The notes under the pieces: model-generated
Told to the model about the DNA's origin: nothing
The model's input: only the letters and a program-made list of their open reading frames with translations
Databases searched by the model: none
Made by a program: the position numbers and the translations under genes
In this document: piece after piece, positions 1 to 7,192 of the stretch
Layout of the letters: the number at the start of each line of letters is the position of its first letter
Position numbering within the stretch: position 1 is the first letter of the stretch
Origin: Kitasatospora sp. NBC_01287
GTDB lineage: Bacteria; Actinomycetota; Actinomycetes; Streptomycetales; Streptomycetaceae
DNA length: 64,000 bases
Direction: 5' to 3'
Assembly: GCF_026340565.1 (NCBI RefSeq)
Contig: NZ_JAPEPB010000001.1
Coordinates: forward strand, 4,316,501 to 4,380,500

Positions 1-492
1 GACTGCTCCGGCAGCATCGCGATGGGCTCCAAGGGCAGCTTCCAGATCCTGAGCACCCCGCAGCAGACCTGGATCCAGCCCGACGCCAAGTTCTGGACCA
101 CCATGGGCGGCGCGCACGGCGCCGAGGCGGCCGAGCTCTTCAAGGGCCGCTGGATGACCGGTTCGAAGGACGACCCGGACCTCAAGAGCCTGGCCGAGTC
201 CTGCAACCTGACCCAGTTCACCGGCGACATGAACCAGGACGGCGACCAGGCCACCAAGACCGGGGCCGACACCGTCAACGGCCAGCCCACGGTGACGCTC
301 CACATCAAGTCGACCGACGGCACCAGCGGCGACATGTGGGTCGCCGCCCAGGGCACGCCGTACCCGCTCAAGGCGAACACCACGAACGGCAAGCTGGCCT
401 TCAGCAACTTCGACCAGCCCGTCGTGGTGCAGGCCCCGTCGGCCGACCAGGTGATCGACATCTCCAAGCTCAAGGCGCTGCAGTCCGCCTGA
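1..492 (+). CDS. Secreted lipoprotein-like protein, 3' part (5' end outside window)
   Basis: The reading frame is open from base 1 and ends at a TGA at 490-492, so the start and any signal peptide lie upstream of the window. The 163 visible residues resemble the soluble domain of actinobacterial LppX/LprG-like lipoproteins: an alternating beta-rich pattern (GSFQILSTPQQTWIQPDAKFW), a central helical stretch with a Cys, then the typical close with TPYPLKANTTNG and a final DISKL. Such proteins sit on the outer face of the membrane and several bind lipids; the ligand here is unknown. An internal ATG at 22 is probably not the start, because residues before it (DCSGSIA) continue the domain. The family call is by pattern only. 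Confidence 0.6.
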   Translation, partial: DCSGSIAMGSKGSFQILSTPQQTWIQPDAKFWTTMGGAHGAEAAELFKGRWMTGSKDDPDLKSLAESCNLTQFTGDMNQDGDQATKTGADTVNGQPTVTLHIKSTDGTSGDMWVAAQGTPYPLKANTTNGKLAFSNFDQPVVVQAPSADQVIDISKLKALQSA

Positions 493-582
493 TCCGGCGG
501 CCCGAGGATGCCGGTCCGCCAGGACCGGGCGGCTAAATCCGTTGCCTCCCGCCGGGGTTCCTGCCTATCGTGGCGGCACACT

Positions 583-800
583 GAAAGGAGGTGATCCTGA
601 GTTGAGTTACGCCAGGATGTGTGAGGTGGCTGCTCGCTAGAGCGCCGCTGCCTGCAAGCCCCAGCGGCGCAGGCGAATTTCCAGCAGTCACCCGGCCCGT
701 GGGCTCGCCGGAACATCCCCGGCGCCACGGCGGTTCATCCGCCGTGGAGAGCGCCCACGGGCCGTCTGCGTCTCTCCGCCCGATCCTGCCGGGCGGGCCT
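583..800 (+). ncRNA. Candidate structured RNA with full anti-Shine-Dalgarno complement and a 12-codon reading frame
   Basis: Bases 583-597 read GAAAGGAGGTGATCC, a 15-nt exact complement of the expected 3' end of streptomycete 16S rRNA. Ten bases after GGAGG a TTG at 602 opens a 12-codon frame (MSYARMCEVAAR) that stops at 640; an in-frame ATG lies at 617. Hairpins follow one another: 594-599 with 613-618 (hiding the end of the SD-like sequence), 642-650 with 662-670 (9 bp), an 11-bp stem 694-704 with 753-763 that closes over two further hairpins (706-711/719-724 and 725-733/739-747), and a terminator-like stem at 776-796. No plus-strand gene follows. It could be a regulatory RNA, a leader-peptide relic or a ribosome-binding RNA. 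No known family was recognised. Confidence 0.55.
776..796 (+). terminator. Putative terminator closing the structured RNA
   Basis: A 7-bp perfect stem (776-782 with 790-796) encloses a 7-base loop. No T-run follows, which is usual for streptomycete hairpin terminators. It lies between the structured RNA and the convergent NADase gene. Confidence 0.4.
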
Positions 801-804
801 GCTC

Positions 805-860
805 AGACCAGAACAGGCCAGAACAGGTCAGGTCAGGTCAGGTCGGACCGGACGAGGTCA
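805..860. repeat. Short tandem repeats overlapping the stop codon of the TNT gene
   Basis: An approximately 9-bp unit (CCAGAACAGG) occurs twice and is followed by four copies of a 5-bp GGTCA unit. A further copy of this unit contains the minus-strand stop codon of the neighbouring NADase gene at 858-860. Confidence 0.7.
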
Positions 861-1505
861 GACCAGTCGCTGCAGGTAGCCGTTGGTGACCAGCCAGCCG
901 ACGTTGATCTGCGCGGGCGCACCGGGGATCAGGGTGGCGTCCAGCTGGTACTGCCAGCCGAGGCCGGGCTGGTTGAACCACGGGGCGATCGGTCCGCCGT
1001 GCACGGTGAACGACTTGAGCACCTTGTAGTCGTGGTAGTTGCAGCCGGCCGCCGGGGTGCTGTCCAGGCTCTGCGGCGGGATGGCGCGCATCGGGTACGG
1101 GGTGCCCTCGGGCGCCAGGAACGAGCCGTACTCGCTGCCGTAGCGGTCGATGTCCTGGCCCGCCGGCAGCGGCTGGTCGAACTCGATCGGCTGGCTGTTG
1201 AAGCCGAGCAGGTAGCCGTTCTGCGGCGGGTACTTCCAGCTGCCGGCGGCGGAGTCGTAGTACTTCGCGAGGAAGTCGGGGACGCTCGCGCCGCCGGTGC
1301 GCCGGTAACCGAGCAGTTGCCGCCCGACCGGACCGGTGCTGGGCAGCTGCTCGGGCCCGAGCCGGAAGTCGCCCTGGTGGAAGGCGGCCGAGCACTGGTC
1401 ACTGGGAGTGGTGTCGGCCTGCGCGGCCGGAGCGGCGGTGAAGAGCGCGGCACCGGCGGCCAGGGCGACCAGCAGGCGGCTCGACTTGCGTACAGTGATC
1501 ATCAC
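858..1505 (-). CDS. Secreted TNT-domain NAD glycohydrolase
   Basis: This 215-residue protein starts with a clear Sec signal peptide (basic MMITVRKSSR, hydrophobic LLVALAAGAALFTAA, cleavage near AQA-DT). The body matches the tuberculosis-necrotizing-toxin fold, an NAD+-hydrolysing domain: IDRYGSEYGSFLAPEGTPYPMRAIPP carries the conserved Arg, Tyr and Phe of the NAD pocket, and PWFNQPGLGWQYQL near the end carries the conserved Gln region. The domain stands alone, without the large channel or repeat regions of toxins such as CpnT. The GTG start overlaps the stop of the upstream phosphatase gene (an ATG three bases in is the alternative), indicating translational coupling. No gene resembling the TNT immunity factor is visible next to it, so export must protect the producer, or immunity lies elsewhere. 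Confidence 0.85.
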   Translation of the reverse strand: MMITVRKSSRLLVALAAGAALFTAAPAAQADTTPSDQCSAAFHQGDFRLGPEQLPSTGPVGRQLLGYRRTGGASVPDFLAKYYDSAAGSWKYPPQNGYLLGFNSQPIEFDQPLPAGQDIDRYGSEYGSFLAPEGTPYPMRAIPPQSLDSTPAAGCNYHDYKVLKSFTVHGGPIAPWFNQPGLGWQYQLDATLIPGAPAQINVGWLVTNGYLQRLV

Positions 1506-2203
1506 TCACGCAGGGTAGCGCGCAGGTCAAGGATCTCCGCAGCATTCAGGCCATGCGCCGTCAGGTAGGCCTCGGCACTGCCGTGCTGCTCGCGGACCCG
1601 GGCCAGCACGTCGGTGATCAGGTACGCCTCGACCGGGTGGGAGAGTCGGACCACCCCGCTCGGGTCCACGTACTCCCCCGGGCCGTCGAGCAGGCCCAGG
1701 CCCTCGTTGGAGAGCAGGTAGTCGGCGACGATCTCCTCCTCGGGCACGCCCAGCAGGTCGAGCAGCAGCGCGAGCACGATGCCGGTGCGGTCCCGGCCGA
1801 CCGCGCAGTGCACCAGCGCGGGCAGCGCCCCGGGCTCCAGCAGTCGGCGCAGCACGGCGACCACGACGGGCCCGGCGGTGTCGACCAGCAGCGGGTAGAG
1901 CTCCTGTGCCGGCAGCCCGTGCAGGTTGCCGGCCCCCTGGGGCAGCAGCGGCAAGTTGGCCAGAACGACGTCCAGGCCCTCGGTGCGGTCGGGGCGCTGC
2001 GCGAGTTCGATCGCGTCGCGCAGGTCGATCACCGTGCGCAGGTCGAGCTTGGCCAGTTCGCGCGTGCCTTCGGAGGTCAACTCGGCCAGCCAGCCGGAGC
2101 GGTAGAGCAGTCCGGGGCGCACTGCCCCCAGCCCGCCGAGGTCGCGCAGGTTGCGCAGACCGGATATCGCCAGCAGCCGGGAGCCGTTCAGGGATTCGTC
2201 CAT
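1502..2203 (-). CDS. Tyrosine/serine protein phosphatase (Y_phosphatase3 type)
   Basis: The 233-residue product has the dual-specificity phosphatase signature HCAVGRDRTG (Cys nucleophile, P-loop Arg) near residue 125 and the family's N-terminal ISGLRNLRDLGG and LLYRSGWLAEL segments. These enzymes hydrolyse phosphotyrosine or, in relatives, phosphoinositides. The ATG at 2203 lies 16 bases inside the end of the upstream methyltransferase gene and the stop overlaps the start of the TNT NADase, so the three genes probably form one coupled operon. A functional link between a phosphatase and a secreted NADase is not established; co-transcription is the only evidence. Confidence 0.88.
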   Translation of the reverse strand: MDESLNGSRLLAISGLRNLRDLGGLGAVRPGLLYRSGWLAELTSEGTRELAKLDLRTVIDLRDAIELAQRPDRTEGLDVVLANLPLLPQGAGNLHGLPAQELYPLLVDTAGPVVVAVLRRLLEPGALPALVHCAVGRDRTGIVLALLLDLLGVPEEEIVADYLLSNEGLGLLDGPGEYVDPSGVVRLSHPVEAYLITDVLARVREQHGSAEAYLTAHGLNAAEILDLRATLRE

Positions 2204-2895
2204 GGCACCGGACGGTAGCGGTGATGCCGGGTCAGCGCGAGCAGGTATCGACGCCGCCCGTCGCCCGGGGCCCGCACGGTGCGCAGCTCGCTGCTGATGC
2301 CCTGGGCGCCGAGGGCGCCGCGCAGCTCGGCGAGGTGCGGGCAGCGGCGGCTCTCGGCGTCGTGCAGCGGGTGCACCCGGACCTCGCCGCCCGGGGCGGT
2401 GACCCTCACCAGCTCGCGCAGCGCGGCCAGTTGGTCGTCCGGGGTGAAGCGCTCGGGGTAGGCGAAGAGCAGGTAGGAGCTGAGGGTGAGGGCGAAGGTG
2501 GCGTCGGCGAAGGGCAGCGCGGGCAGCGCGGCGGCCACGTAGTCGCCGGGGTGGGCGGCGCGGTCGGCGGCGAAGAGCGCCCTGGCCCGGTCCCAGCTGC
2601 GCAGGTACCTGTCGTAGGGGTGGTACCGGGGCGCCAGGTGGCGCTGCGGGGCGGTCCGCATCGCGTGGGCCATGGTCCGCCGGGCGGCTTCGGCGCGGGC
2701 CAGCAGGGCCGGCTGCGGGTCGGCGTAGGCGGGGTCGGCGGCCACCACCCGGCAGCCCAGCGCCCGGGCCTCGGCGACCAGGGCGGCGGCACCGCCCGGG
2801 CAGTCGAGCACCGGTCCCGGCAGTGCCCGCAGCTCGGCGCGACGCAGGCCGAAGAAGCCGCAGTACTCGTCCAGCGGCCGGGAGGTGATCAGCAT
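2188..2895 (-). CDS. Class I SAM-dependent methyltransferase-like protein
   Basis: The 235-residue protein shows a Rossmann-type SAM-binding layout: VLDCPGGAAALVAEARALGCRVVAADPAY (motif I with an acidic residue after beta 2), then LPFADATFALTLSSYLLFAY (motif IV region) and LRELVRVTAPGGEVRVHPLH (post-motif with the typical RVxxPGG turn). The substrate cannot be inferred. Motif I reads DCPGG rather than the usual DxGxG, as in a subset of actinobacterial methyltransferases. It is the first gene of the operon with the phosphatase and NADase genes. Confidence 0.78.
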   Translation of the reverse strand: MLITSRPLDEYCGFFGLRRAELRALPGPVLDCPGGAAALVAEARALGCRVVAADPAYADPQPALLARAEAARRTMAHAMRTAPQRHLAPRYHPYDRYLRSWDRARALFAADRAAHPGDYVAAALPALPFADATFALTLSSYLLFAYPERFTPDDQLAALRELVRVTAPGGEVRVHPLHDAESRRCPHLAELRGALGAQGISSELRTVRAPGDGRRRYLLALTRHHRYRPVPWTNP

Positions 2896-2980
2896 GCCCC
2901 CACCCGAACACGGCCGCGCCCACCGCGCATCCGGCGGTGAGCGAGCGGCGTACGGGGAGGGCGGGCGGCCCGTGGGGAGG

Positions 2981-3754
2981 TCAGCCGGCCAGCAGGGCGG
3001 CGGCGGCGCGGCGGGAGACGACGGTCAGCGCGTGGGTCAGCCGGGCCGCCAGGAAGAGCATCAGGACGCCGGCCACCGAGACGCCCGCCAGCTGCCAGAA
3101 GTGGGTCAGGTAGTAGGCGTGGCGGACGCCGCCGCTGGTGTAGTCGAAGATCTTGTAGCCCGGCCAGCCGACGTAGTGCGGGAAGACCCAGTTGTAGGCG
3201 GGCAGTGCCGCCATCGCGGCGCCGGACGCCCAGAAGGTGACCGTCAGGCAGAAGCTGAGGATGTGCCAGGGGAACATCAGCACCTGGTACGCCGCCGCCC
3301 GCCAGCCCGCCTGGTCGGTCAGCTGCGCGGCCAGCCGCCCCCAACCGCCGGGCCGGGCCGGGCGCACCGGGGCGGGGGCGGCCTGCCGGGCACCGAGCAG
3401 CCGGGCCACCCGGCCGCGCTCGACGGCCCCGAGCCCGCGGGCACCGGCCAGCATCAGCGCGAGCACCGGCAGACCCAGCGCGGTCACCAGGGTGCCGGTG
3501 CCGAGGGCGAAGAGCACGACGGTCCAGGTGAAGCCGGCGGCCGCCAGGAAGGGGGAGGTGAGCACGTAGCCGGCCTCCCGGTAGGTCTCCCGGGCGAACG
3601 GGGCGCGCCAGAAGCGGGTCGCCCCGTCCGACAGCGCGCGGTCGGTGGCGGAGTCGATGGCGGGGGCGGTGGCGGGCTCCGGGCCGGTGTCGGCTGCCAG
3701 GTCGGCCAGCAGGTCAGCGGTGAGGTAGCGGGCCGGGATCGTCGTCGTCGTCAT
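2981..3754 (-). CDS. Sensor-domain membrane protein without a kinase domain
   Basis: The 257-residue protein matches the putative sensor module (PF13796 type) that usually precedes a histidine kinase in actinobacteria: a soluble N-terminus, ATRFWRAPFARETYREAGYVLTSP, a membrane pair (LAAAGFTWTVVLFALGTGTLVTALGLPVLALMLAGARGLGAVERGR), and a second pair around 150-250 including LMFPWHILSFCLTVTFWASG and the C-terminal hydrophobic block. The frame stops directly after the last membrane segment, so the HisKA and ATPase domains of the usual fusion are missing. It may be a stand-alone sensor or partner protein. The ATG at 3754 is preceded by no obvious strong ribosome binding site. Confidence 0.75.
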   Translation of the reverse strand: MTTTTIPARYLTADLLADLAADTGPEPATAPAIDSATDRALSDGATRFWRAPFARETYREAGYVLTSPFLAAAGFTWTVVLFALGTGTLVTALGLPVLALMLAGARGLGAVERGRVARLLGARQAAPAPVRPARPGGWGRLAAQLTDQAGWRAAAYQVLMFPWHILSFCLTVTFWASGAAMAALPAYNWVFPHYVGWPGYKIFDYTSGGVRHAYYLTHFWQLAGVSVAGVLMLFLAARLTHALTVVSRRAAAALLAG

Positions 3755-3819
3755 GTGGACCAGCCTGCCGTGGCGCGGCCGCCGGGGGTATGCGGCTGCC
3801 CGCCCGACCCGGTGGGGGG

Positions 3820-4389
3820 TTATCCCCCCGTCGGCCACTCGTCCGCCAGCAGCGAGTACTGCAGCGCGTCGTGCCAGGCGCCGCGCAGGTGGAGGTCGTG
3901 CCGCAGCCGGCCCTCCAGCTGGAAGCCGAGCTTGCGCAGCACCCGGGCGGAGGCCAGGTTCTGCGGGTCCAGCCGGGCGGCCAGCCGGTGCAGGTCCAGC
4001 GTGCCGAAGCCGAAGTCGCAGAGCAGCCGGGCGATCTCGGTGGCGTAGCCGCGGCCCCAGGCGTCCCGGCGCAGCGCGTAGCCGATGAAGGCCGCACGCT
4101 GACTCTCCACGCCCTCCACGCCGAGCACCGCGTTGCCCAGCGGCACCGCGTCCTCGCCCTCCTCGGTCAGCGTGACGGCCAGCCGGTAGACGGTGCGCGG
4201 GTGGTTCTCCGCCTCCTCCAGGTAGAGGGCCACCTGGTCGGCGCAGTCCTCCCGGTCCCGCGGCTCGAAGGGCAGGAAGCGGGCGGTCTCGGGATCGCCG
4301 AAGATCGCGTGCAGGGCGTCGATGTCGCGCGGCACGTGGTGGAACTCGCGGATGGTCAGCCGCGGTCCGGTGAGCAGGACGGGGTGCAT
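3820..4389 (-). CDS. GNAT-family N-acetyltransferase (RimJ/RimL type)
   Basis: This 189-residue enzyme has the RimJ/RimL-like order: LTGPRLTIREF at the start, GYALRRDAWGRGYATEIARLL (acetyl-CoA loop) at mid-length, RLAARLDPQNLASARVLRKLGFQLEG (motif B) and a C-terminal YSLLADEW. The substrate may be a protein N-terminus, an amino-sugar or a small amine; the sequence does not say. The ATG at 4389 is chosen because a 16-bp inverted repeat covers this start and that of the divergent gene, and a TACCGT -10 box sits 7 bases upstream, giving a near-leaderless mRNA. The stop is TAA. Confidence 0.87.
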   Translation of the reverse strand: MHPVLLTGPRLTIREFHHVPRDIDALHAIFGDPETARFLPFEPRDREDCADQVALYLEEAENHPRTVYRLAVTLTEEGEDAVPLGNAVLGVEGVESQRAAFIGYALRRDAWGRGYATEIARLLCDFGFGTLDLHRLAARLDPQNLASARVLRKLGFQLEGRLRHDLHLRGAWHDALQYSLLADEWPTGG

Positions 4390-4435
4390 GGCAGGTACGG
4401 TAGTGCGCCCGCGAGCGGTTACCGTACCTGCCATG
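4387..4435. promoter_or_regulatory. Palindromic divergent promoter covering both start codons
   Basis: Bases 4387-4402 are a perfect inverted repeat of 4420-4435 (16 bp arms, 17-bp centre). Each arm contains the start codon and, seven bases upstream, TACCGT, which fits the streptomycete -10 consensus TANNNT. Both genes would therefore be transcribed with almost no leader from symmetric promoters, and one symmetric regulator could control both. Confidence 0.65.
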
Positions 4436-5401
4436 GACCAGGAAGACCTGCGGCTCGCACCCCGACCGCACACCGCTGAGCTGCTGCGATGGGCCCAGGA
4501 GCAGGGCCTCGAACCGGTCCCCGCGGCAGCGGTGGACGCGGTGCTGACACTGCTCGAACTGGGTGACGCCCAGCTGCGCGAGGGCTTCCCCGTGCTGACC
4601 TCGGACCTGCTCCAGGAGCTGCTGTACGAGCGGATCCACCTCTACGTCCAGCCGCCCGCCGAGCAGTCCCCGTTGGCCTACGGCGCGGCGGTACGGCTGC
4701 TGATCGACCATCAGCGGGCCGCCAAGCGGCTCAACGCCAAGCGGCAGCAGCGCCTGCGCGAGGAGGCCGACTGGCAGGGCGAGCTGCTGGCCGGGCTGCT
4801 GCGCCAGCCGCACCTGCTCACCTGGCCCCGGCTCTACACCCTGCTGCTGCGCGAGGCGGGAGTGGCCGCCGCCGGGCCGGACGCCGTGCGGGCCTGGCTG
4901 GACGGCTTCCGGGCGCTGCCCGAGCAGGACCGGATCGAGGCGTTCGCACAGCTGGCCGACCTCGACCAGCCCGAGGGCGCGGCCGGCTGGACCGAGGGCG
5001 TGCTGCTGTCGATCGGGATGGCCACCGACGGCGCCCGGCTGCTGGTCGAGAACCGCCTGATGCAGCGCAGCTACCGCAACCTGGCCGGGCGCACCGCGCT
5101 GGGCCTGCCGATGCCACCCGAACTGGCCGGCGACTTCCCGGCCTTCGAGGCGGCGGTGCAGGCCGAGGCGTTGCGGCTGCTCGGCGAGTGGACCGTTCCC
5201 GGCCTGCCCGCGCTGCTGCTGACCGAGTACCAGGACCTGGCCCCGGAGCCGGGGGCCGCCGAGGTGGACGGCTACATCGTCAAGCGCGGGCTGGTGGACC
5301 TGCCGGACCTCGGTGACTGGCCGGGGGCGGCGGACACCACCGAGCAGCCGGACACCGCGCCGTGGCCGGACACCACGGAGCCGCCCGACGCCACGGGGTG
5401 A
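4433..5401 (+). CDS. Conserved unknown protein, helical, acidic Thr/Pro-rich tail
   Basis: I do not recognise a named family. The 322-residue product has good streptomycete codon bias throughout and is mainly helical: amphipathic segments dominate 1-220, including LLIDHQRAAKRLNAKRQQRLREEADWQ, which could form a short coiled coil. No signal peptide or membrane segment is visible. The last 25 residues are low-complexity (repeats of PDTTEPPD/QPDTAPWPDTT) encoded by imperfect DNA repeats that run through the stop codon. It is divergently paired with a GNAT gene through a symmetric promoter, which suggests shared regulation only. The ATG at 4433 lies in the promoter palindrome. Confidence 0.7.
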   Translation: MDQEDLRLAPRPHTAELLRWAQEQGLEPVPAAAVDAVLTLLELGDAQLREGFPVLTSDLLQELLYERIHLYVQPPAEQSPLAYGAAVRLLIDHQRAAKRLNAKRQQRLREEADWQGELLAGLLRQPHLLTWPRLYTLLLREAGVAAAGPDAVRAWLDGFRALPEQDRIEAFAQLADLDQPEGAAGWTEGVLLSIGMATDGARLLVENRLMQRSYRNLAGRTALGLPMPPELAGDFPAFEAAVQAEALRLLGEWTVPGLPALLLTEYQDLAPEPGAAEVDGYIVKRGLVDLPDLGDWPGAADTTEQPDTAPWPDTTEPPDATG

Positions 5402-5437
5402 CGCCGGGCGGCAGCCGGACGCTACGGGGTGACGCCG
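5387..5437. repeat. Direct repeat duplicating a stop-codon region between convergent genes
   Basis: Bases 5387-5406 and 5418-5437 are 20-bp direct copies with one mismatch, 31 bp apart. The first contains the TGA of the plus-strand gene, and the second overlaps the end of the minus-strand M23 gene. The short space between convergent genes is thus a duplication of a coding 3' end. Confidence 0.7.
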
Positions 5438-6330
5438 TGGGCGTGCAGCCAGCCGGCCGCCTCGACCGGGGCGCCGCCACCGGGGCGGACCTCCAGGCGC
5501 AGGCGCGGTCCGGCGGGGCCCGCGCCGGGCGGGGCGGCCATGGTGCCGGTGGCGCCGACCGTACCGAGCACCGCGCCCTGCGCGAGCGGGCCCGCCGGGA
5601 CGGCGATCGTGGCGAGGTGGCAGTACCAGAGCTCGGTGCCGTCCGGCAGGGTCTGGATCACCCGGTAGCCGTAGGCGCCGGACCAGCCCGCCGAGCTGAC
5701 CTGCCCGCCGGCCACCGCGGTGACCGGGGTGCCGGCTGGGGCGGCGAAGTCGAGACCGGTGTGCAGCTGCGCCCAGTGCCCGCCGGCCTGGCCGAGCGCG
5801 CTCAACGTGTACTTGGTCAGCGGCAGTTGGACGTCAGCCGGCTGGGGCACCGCCAGGGCCGGAGCCTCGGCGGACGGCTCGGCCCGGGGTGCGGCGGCCT
5901 CGGCGTCGGCGGCGGCGGGCGCCTGCCGGACCTGGACGGCCTGCTGCGCGGCCCGCTTGGCGGCCGCCTCGTTGGCCGCCTCCAGGCGCGCGGCCTCCTC
6001 CGTGGCGGTGCGGCTGTCCGCCTGCTGCTGGATCCGCGCGGCCAGGGCCAGGCCGGGGTCGGCGGCACCGTCCGTGGCGGCCGGCGTCCCGTCCGGGGCG
6101 GCGATCGGAGCGGCGGGCGCCGGGTTCGGGGTGGCAGCGGCGGCCGCGCCGGCGGTCAGCCCGGTGGCGCCGAGCGCGGCGGCCATCGCGGTGACACCGA
6201 GGGCTGGAGCACCGACCCGCGCCTGGCGGGGCACCCGGTGCCGGGCGGCCTCCGCCGTCATGCCGGGGTGGTCGAGCAGTCCGGTACCGCTCGCCTCGAG
6301 GCGGCTCTCCGGGGGGTGCGTCAACGCCAC
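5422..6330 (-). CDS. M23-like peptidase protein with a degenerate zinc site, under c-di-AMP riboswitch control
   Basis: The 302-residue protein has a secretion-type N-terminus (ALGVTAMAAALGATGLTAGAAAAA), a helical Ala/Glu linker (about 90-165) and a C-terminal LytM/M23 fold: HTGLDFAAPAGTPVTAVAGGQV, then WYCHLATIAVPAG and LGTVGATGT. M23 enzymes cut peptidoglycan cross-links. The first zinc ligands (H and D of HTGLD) and the CHLA His are present, but the final HLHFEVR motif reads RLRLEVR, so the third zinc-ligand His is lost. It is probably non-catalytic or an activator. The GTG at 6330 follows GGAAAGGAG; the riboswitch lies immediately upstream. Control by c-di-AMP links it to cell-wall growth and osmotic state. 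Confidence 0.82.
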   Translation of the reverse strand: MALTHPPESRLEASGTGLLDHPGMTAEAARHRVPRQARVGAPALGVTAMAAALGATGLTAGAAAAATPNPAPAAPIAAPDGTPAATDGAADPGLALAARIQQQADSRTATEEAARLEAANEAAAKRAAQQAVQVRQAPAAADAEAAAPRAEPSAEAPALAVPQPADVQLPLTKYTLSALGQAGGHWAQLHTGLDFAAPAGTPVTAVAGGQVSSAGWSGAYGYRVIQTLPDGTELWYCHLATIAVPAGPLAQGAVLGTVGATGTMAAPPGAGPAGPRLRLEVRPGGGAPVEAAGWLHAHGVTP

Positions 6331-6344
6331 GGGGGCGCGCTCCT

Positions 6345-6512
6345 TTCCTTCCCTCGCGCCTACCGGGTTAGCTGACGGGTTCGGAGCAGGAAGGTCTCCT
6401 ACGGTCCGACCTGGGCGCTTACAGCCTGGGTCGAGCCGATTCACCCCAAGGAACGTGGTTCCCCGGCTCCCGGCCCGGCCCGTGGGCCGAGTCCTGGATT
6501 AGGCGACGGCGC
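6345..6512 (-). promoter_or_regulatory. Cyclic di-AMP riboswitch (ydaO/yuaA family)
   Basis: Read on the minus strand, the leader contains the conserved ydaO landmarks in order: a GCCTAATCC-like entry, GGGGAACCAC, TTGGGGTGAATCGG, a pairing region, TTCCTGCTCCGAACCCGTCAGCTAACCCGGTAGGC, then the purine-rich ribosome binding site of the M23 gene. In actinobacteria this riboswitch controls cell-wall hydrolases such as RpfA and M23 proteins, with c-di-AMP turning expression off. Boundaries are approximate. Confidence 0.88.
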
Positions 6513-6724
6513 ACGGTGCCGTTTCGGGTACGGCGTTGCCGACCGCGCTGCGTTATCAAACGTTAATCCCAGGAGGCCGTGATTCCAAGCCCGCTCCGAT
6601 CGGATTGTCACACTCATTGAGCGTCATGCTCCCGTCATAACAGGAGCCTCGGACCCACTCGCCGAGCGCCGATCTGAGTAGCCGTACTCATGTGCCGAAC
6701 ACGGGAGTTGGCAATCCTTCGGGT

Positions 6725-7015
6725 ATGACTTCCTCGGTACAGCCGCGGACCACGTCCGCCTATTACCTCCAGGCGATCCTCTCCTTCGCGCTCTCCCTCG
6801 GCGGGCTCTCGGTCGGAATCGCCTGTCTCCCGGTGAGCTCCTGGATGCGCGCCTTCCTCGCCCTCGGCCTGCTCTACGCGACCACCTCCGCCTTCACGCT
6901 GGCCAAAGTGGTCCGCGACCGTCAGGAGGCCGGCGAGATCGTCACCCGGGTCGACCAGGCCCGACTGGAGAAGCTGCTCGCCGAGCACGACCCGTTCCGG
7001 GCCGACGGCCTCTGA
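6725..7015 (+). CDS. YiaA/YiaB-family inner membrane protein
   Basis: The 96-residue protein has the YiaAB layout of two membrane helices (AILSFALSLGGLSVGIACLPV and MRAFLALGLLYATTSAFTLAKVV) followed by a basic to acidic cytoplasmic tail (RDRQEAGEIVTRVDQARLEKLLAEHDPF). The function of the family is not established. An in-frame GTG at 6692 would add 11 residues; the ATG at 6725 is preferred because homologues begin with a short polar segment before the first helix. Confidence 0.8.
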   Translation: MTSSVQPRTTSAYYLQAILSFALSLGGLSVGIACLPVSSWMRAFLALGLLYATTSAFTLAKVVRDRQEAGEIVTRVDQARLEKLLAEHDPFRADGL

Positions 7016-7095
7016 GGGCGCGGGCGGGCGAGGAGACGCAGGGGCGCGGGCAGGCGGGGCGCGGACAGGTGGGGCGAGGGCAGGCGGACGCGGGC
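7016..7095. repeat. GC-rich imperfect tandem repeats after a stop codon
   Basis: About 80 bases of repeated GCGCGGGCAGGCGG-like units begin directly after the YiaA-type gene. No gene or promoter signal was seen inside. Confidence 0.55.
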
Positions 7096-7106
7096 GCGGG
7101 CAGAAC

Positions 7107-7135
7107 TTGACGGCTAAGGCTATTAGCCATAGCTT
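7107..7135 (+). promoter_or_regulatory. Promoter with overlapping palindromic operator
   Basis: TTGACG at 7107-7112 and TAGCTT at 7130-7135 are spaced by 17 bp, a good vegetative promoter. Between them lies GGCTA-N7-TAGCC (7112-7128) overlapping GCTAT-N5-ATAGC (7120-7134). These nested inverted repeats are a likely operator for the TetR-type regulator encoded second in the operon. Confidence 0.68.
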
Positions 7136-7192
7136 TGTGGGTGTCGGCAAGGGGCCGGCGCCCACCGCACGCCGGACCAGGAGGTCCACCCC

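Noticed and set aside
6692..6724. GTG at 6692 as start of the YiaA-like gene
   Set aside because: The extra residues are not typical of the family and the later ATG gives the usual length.
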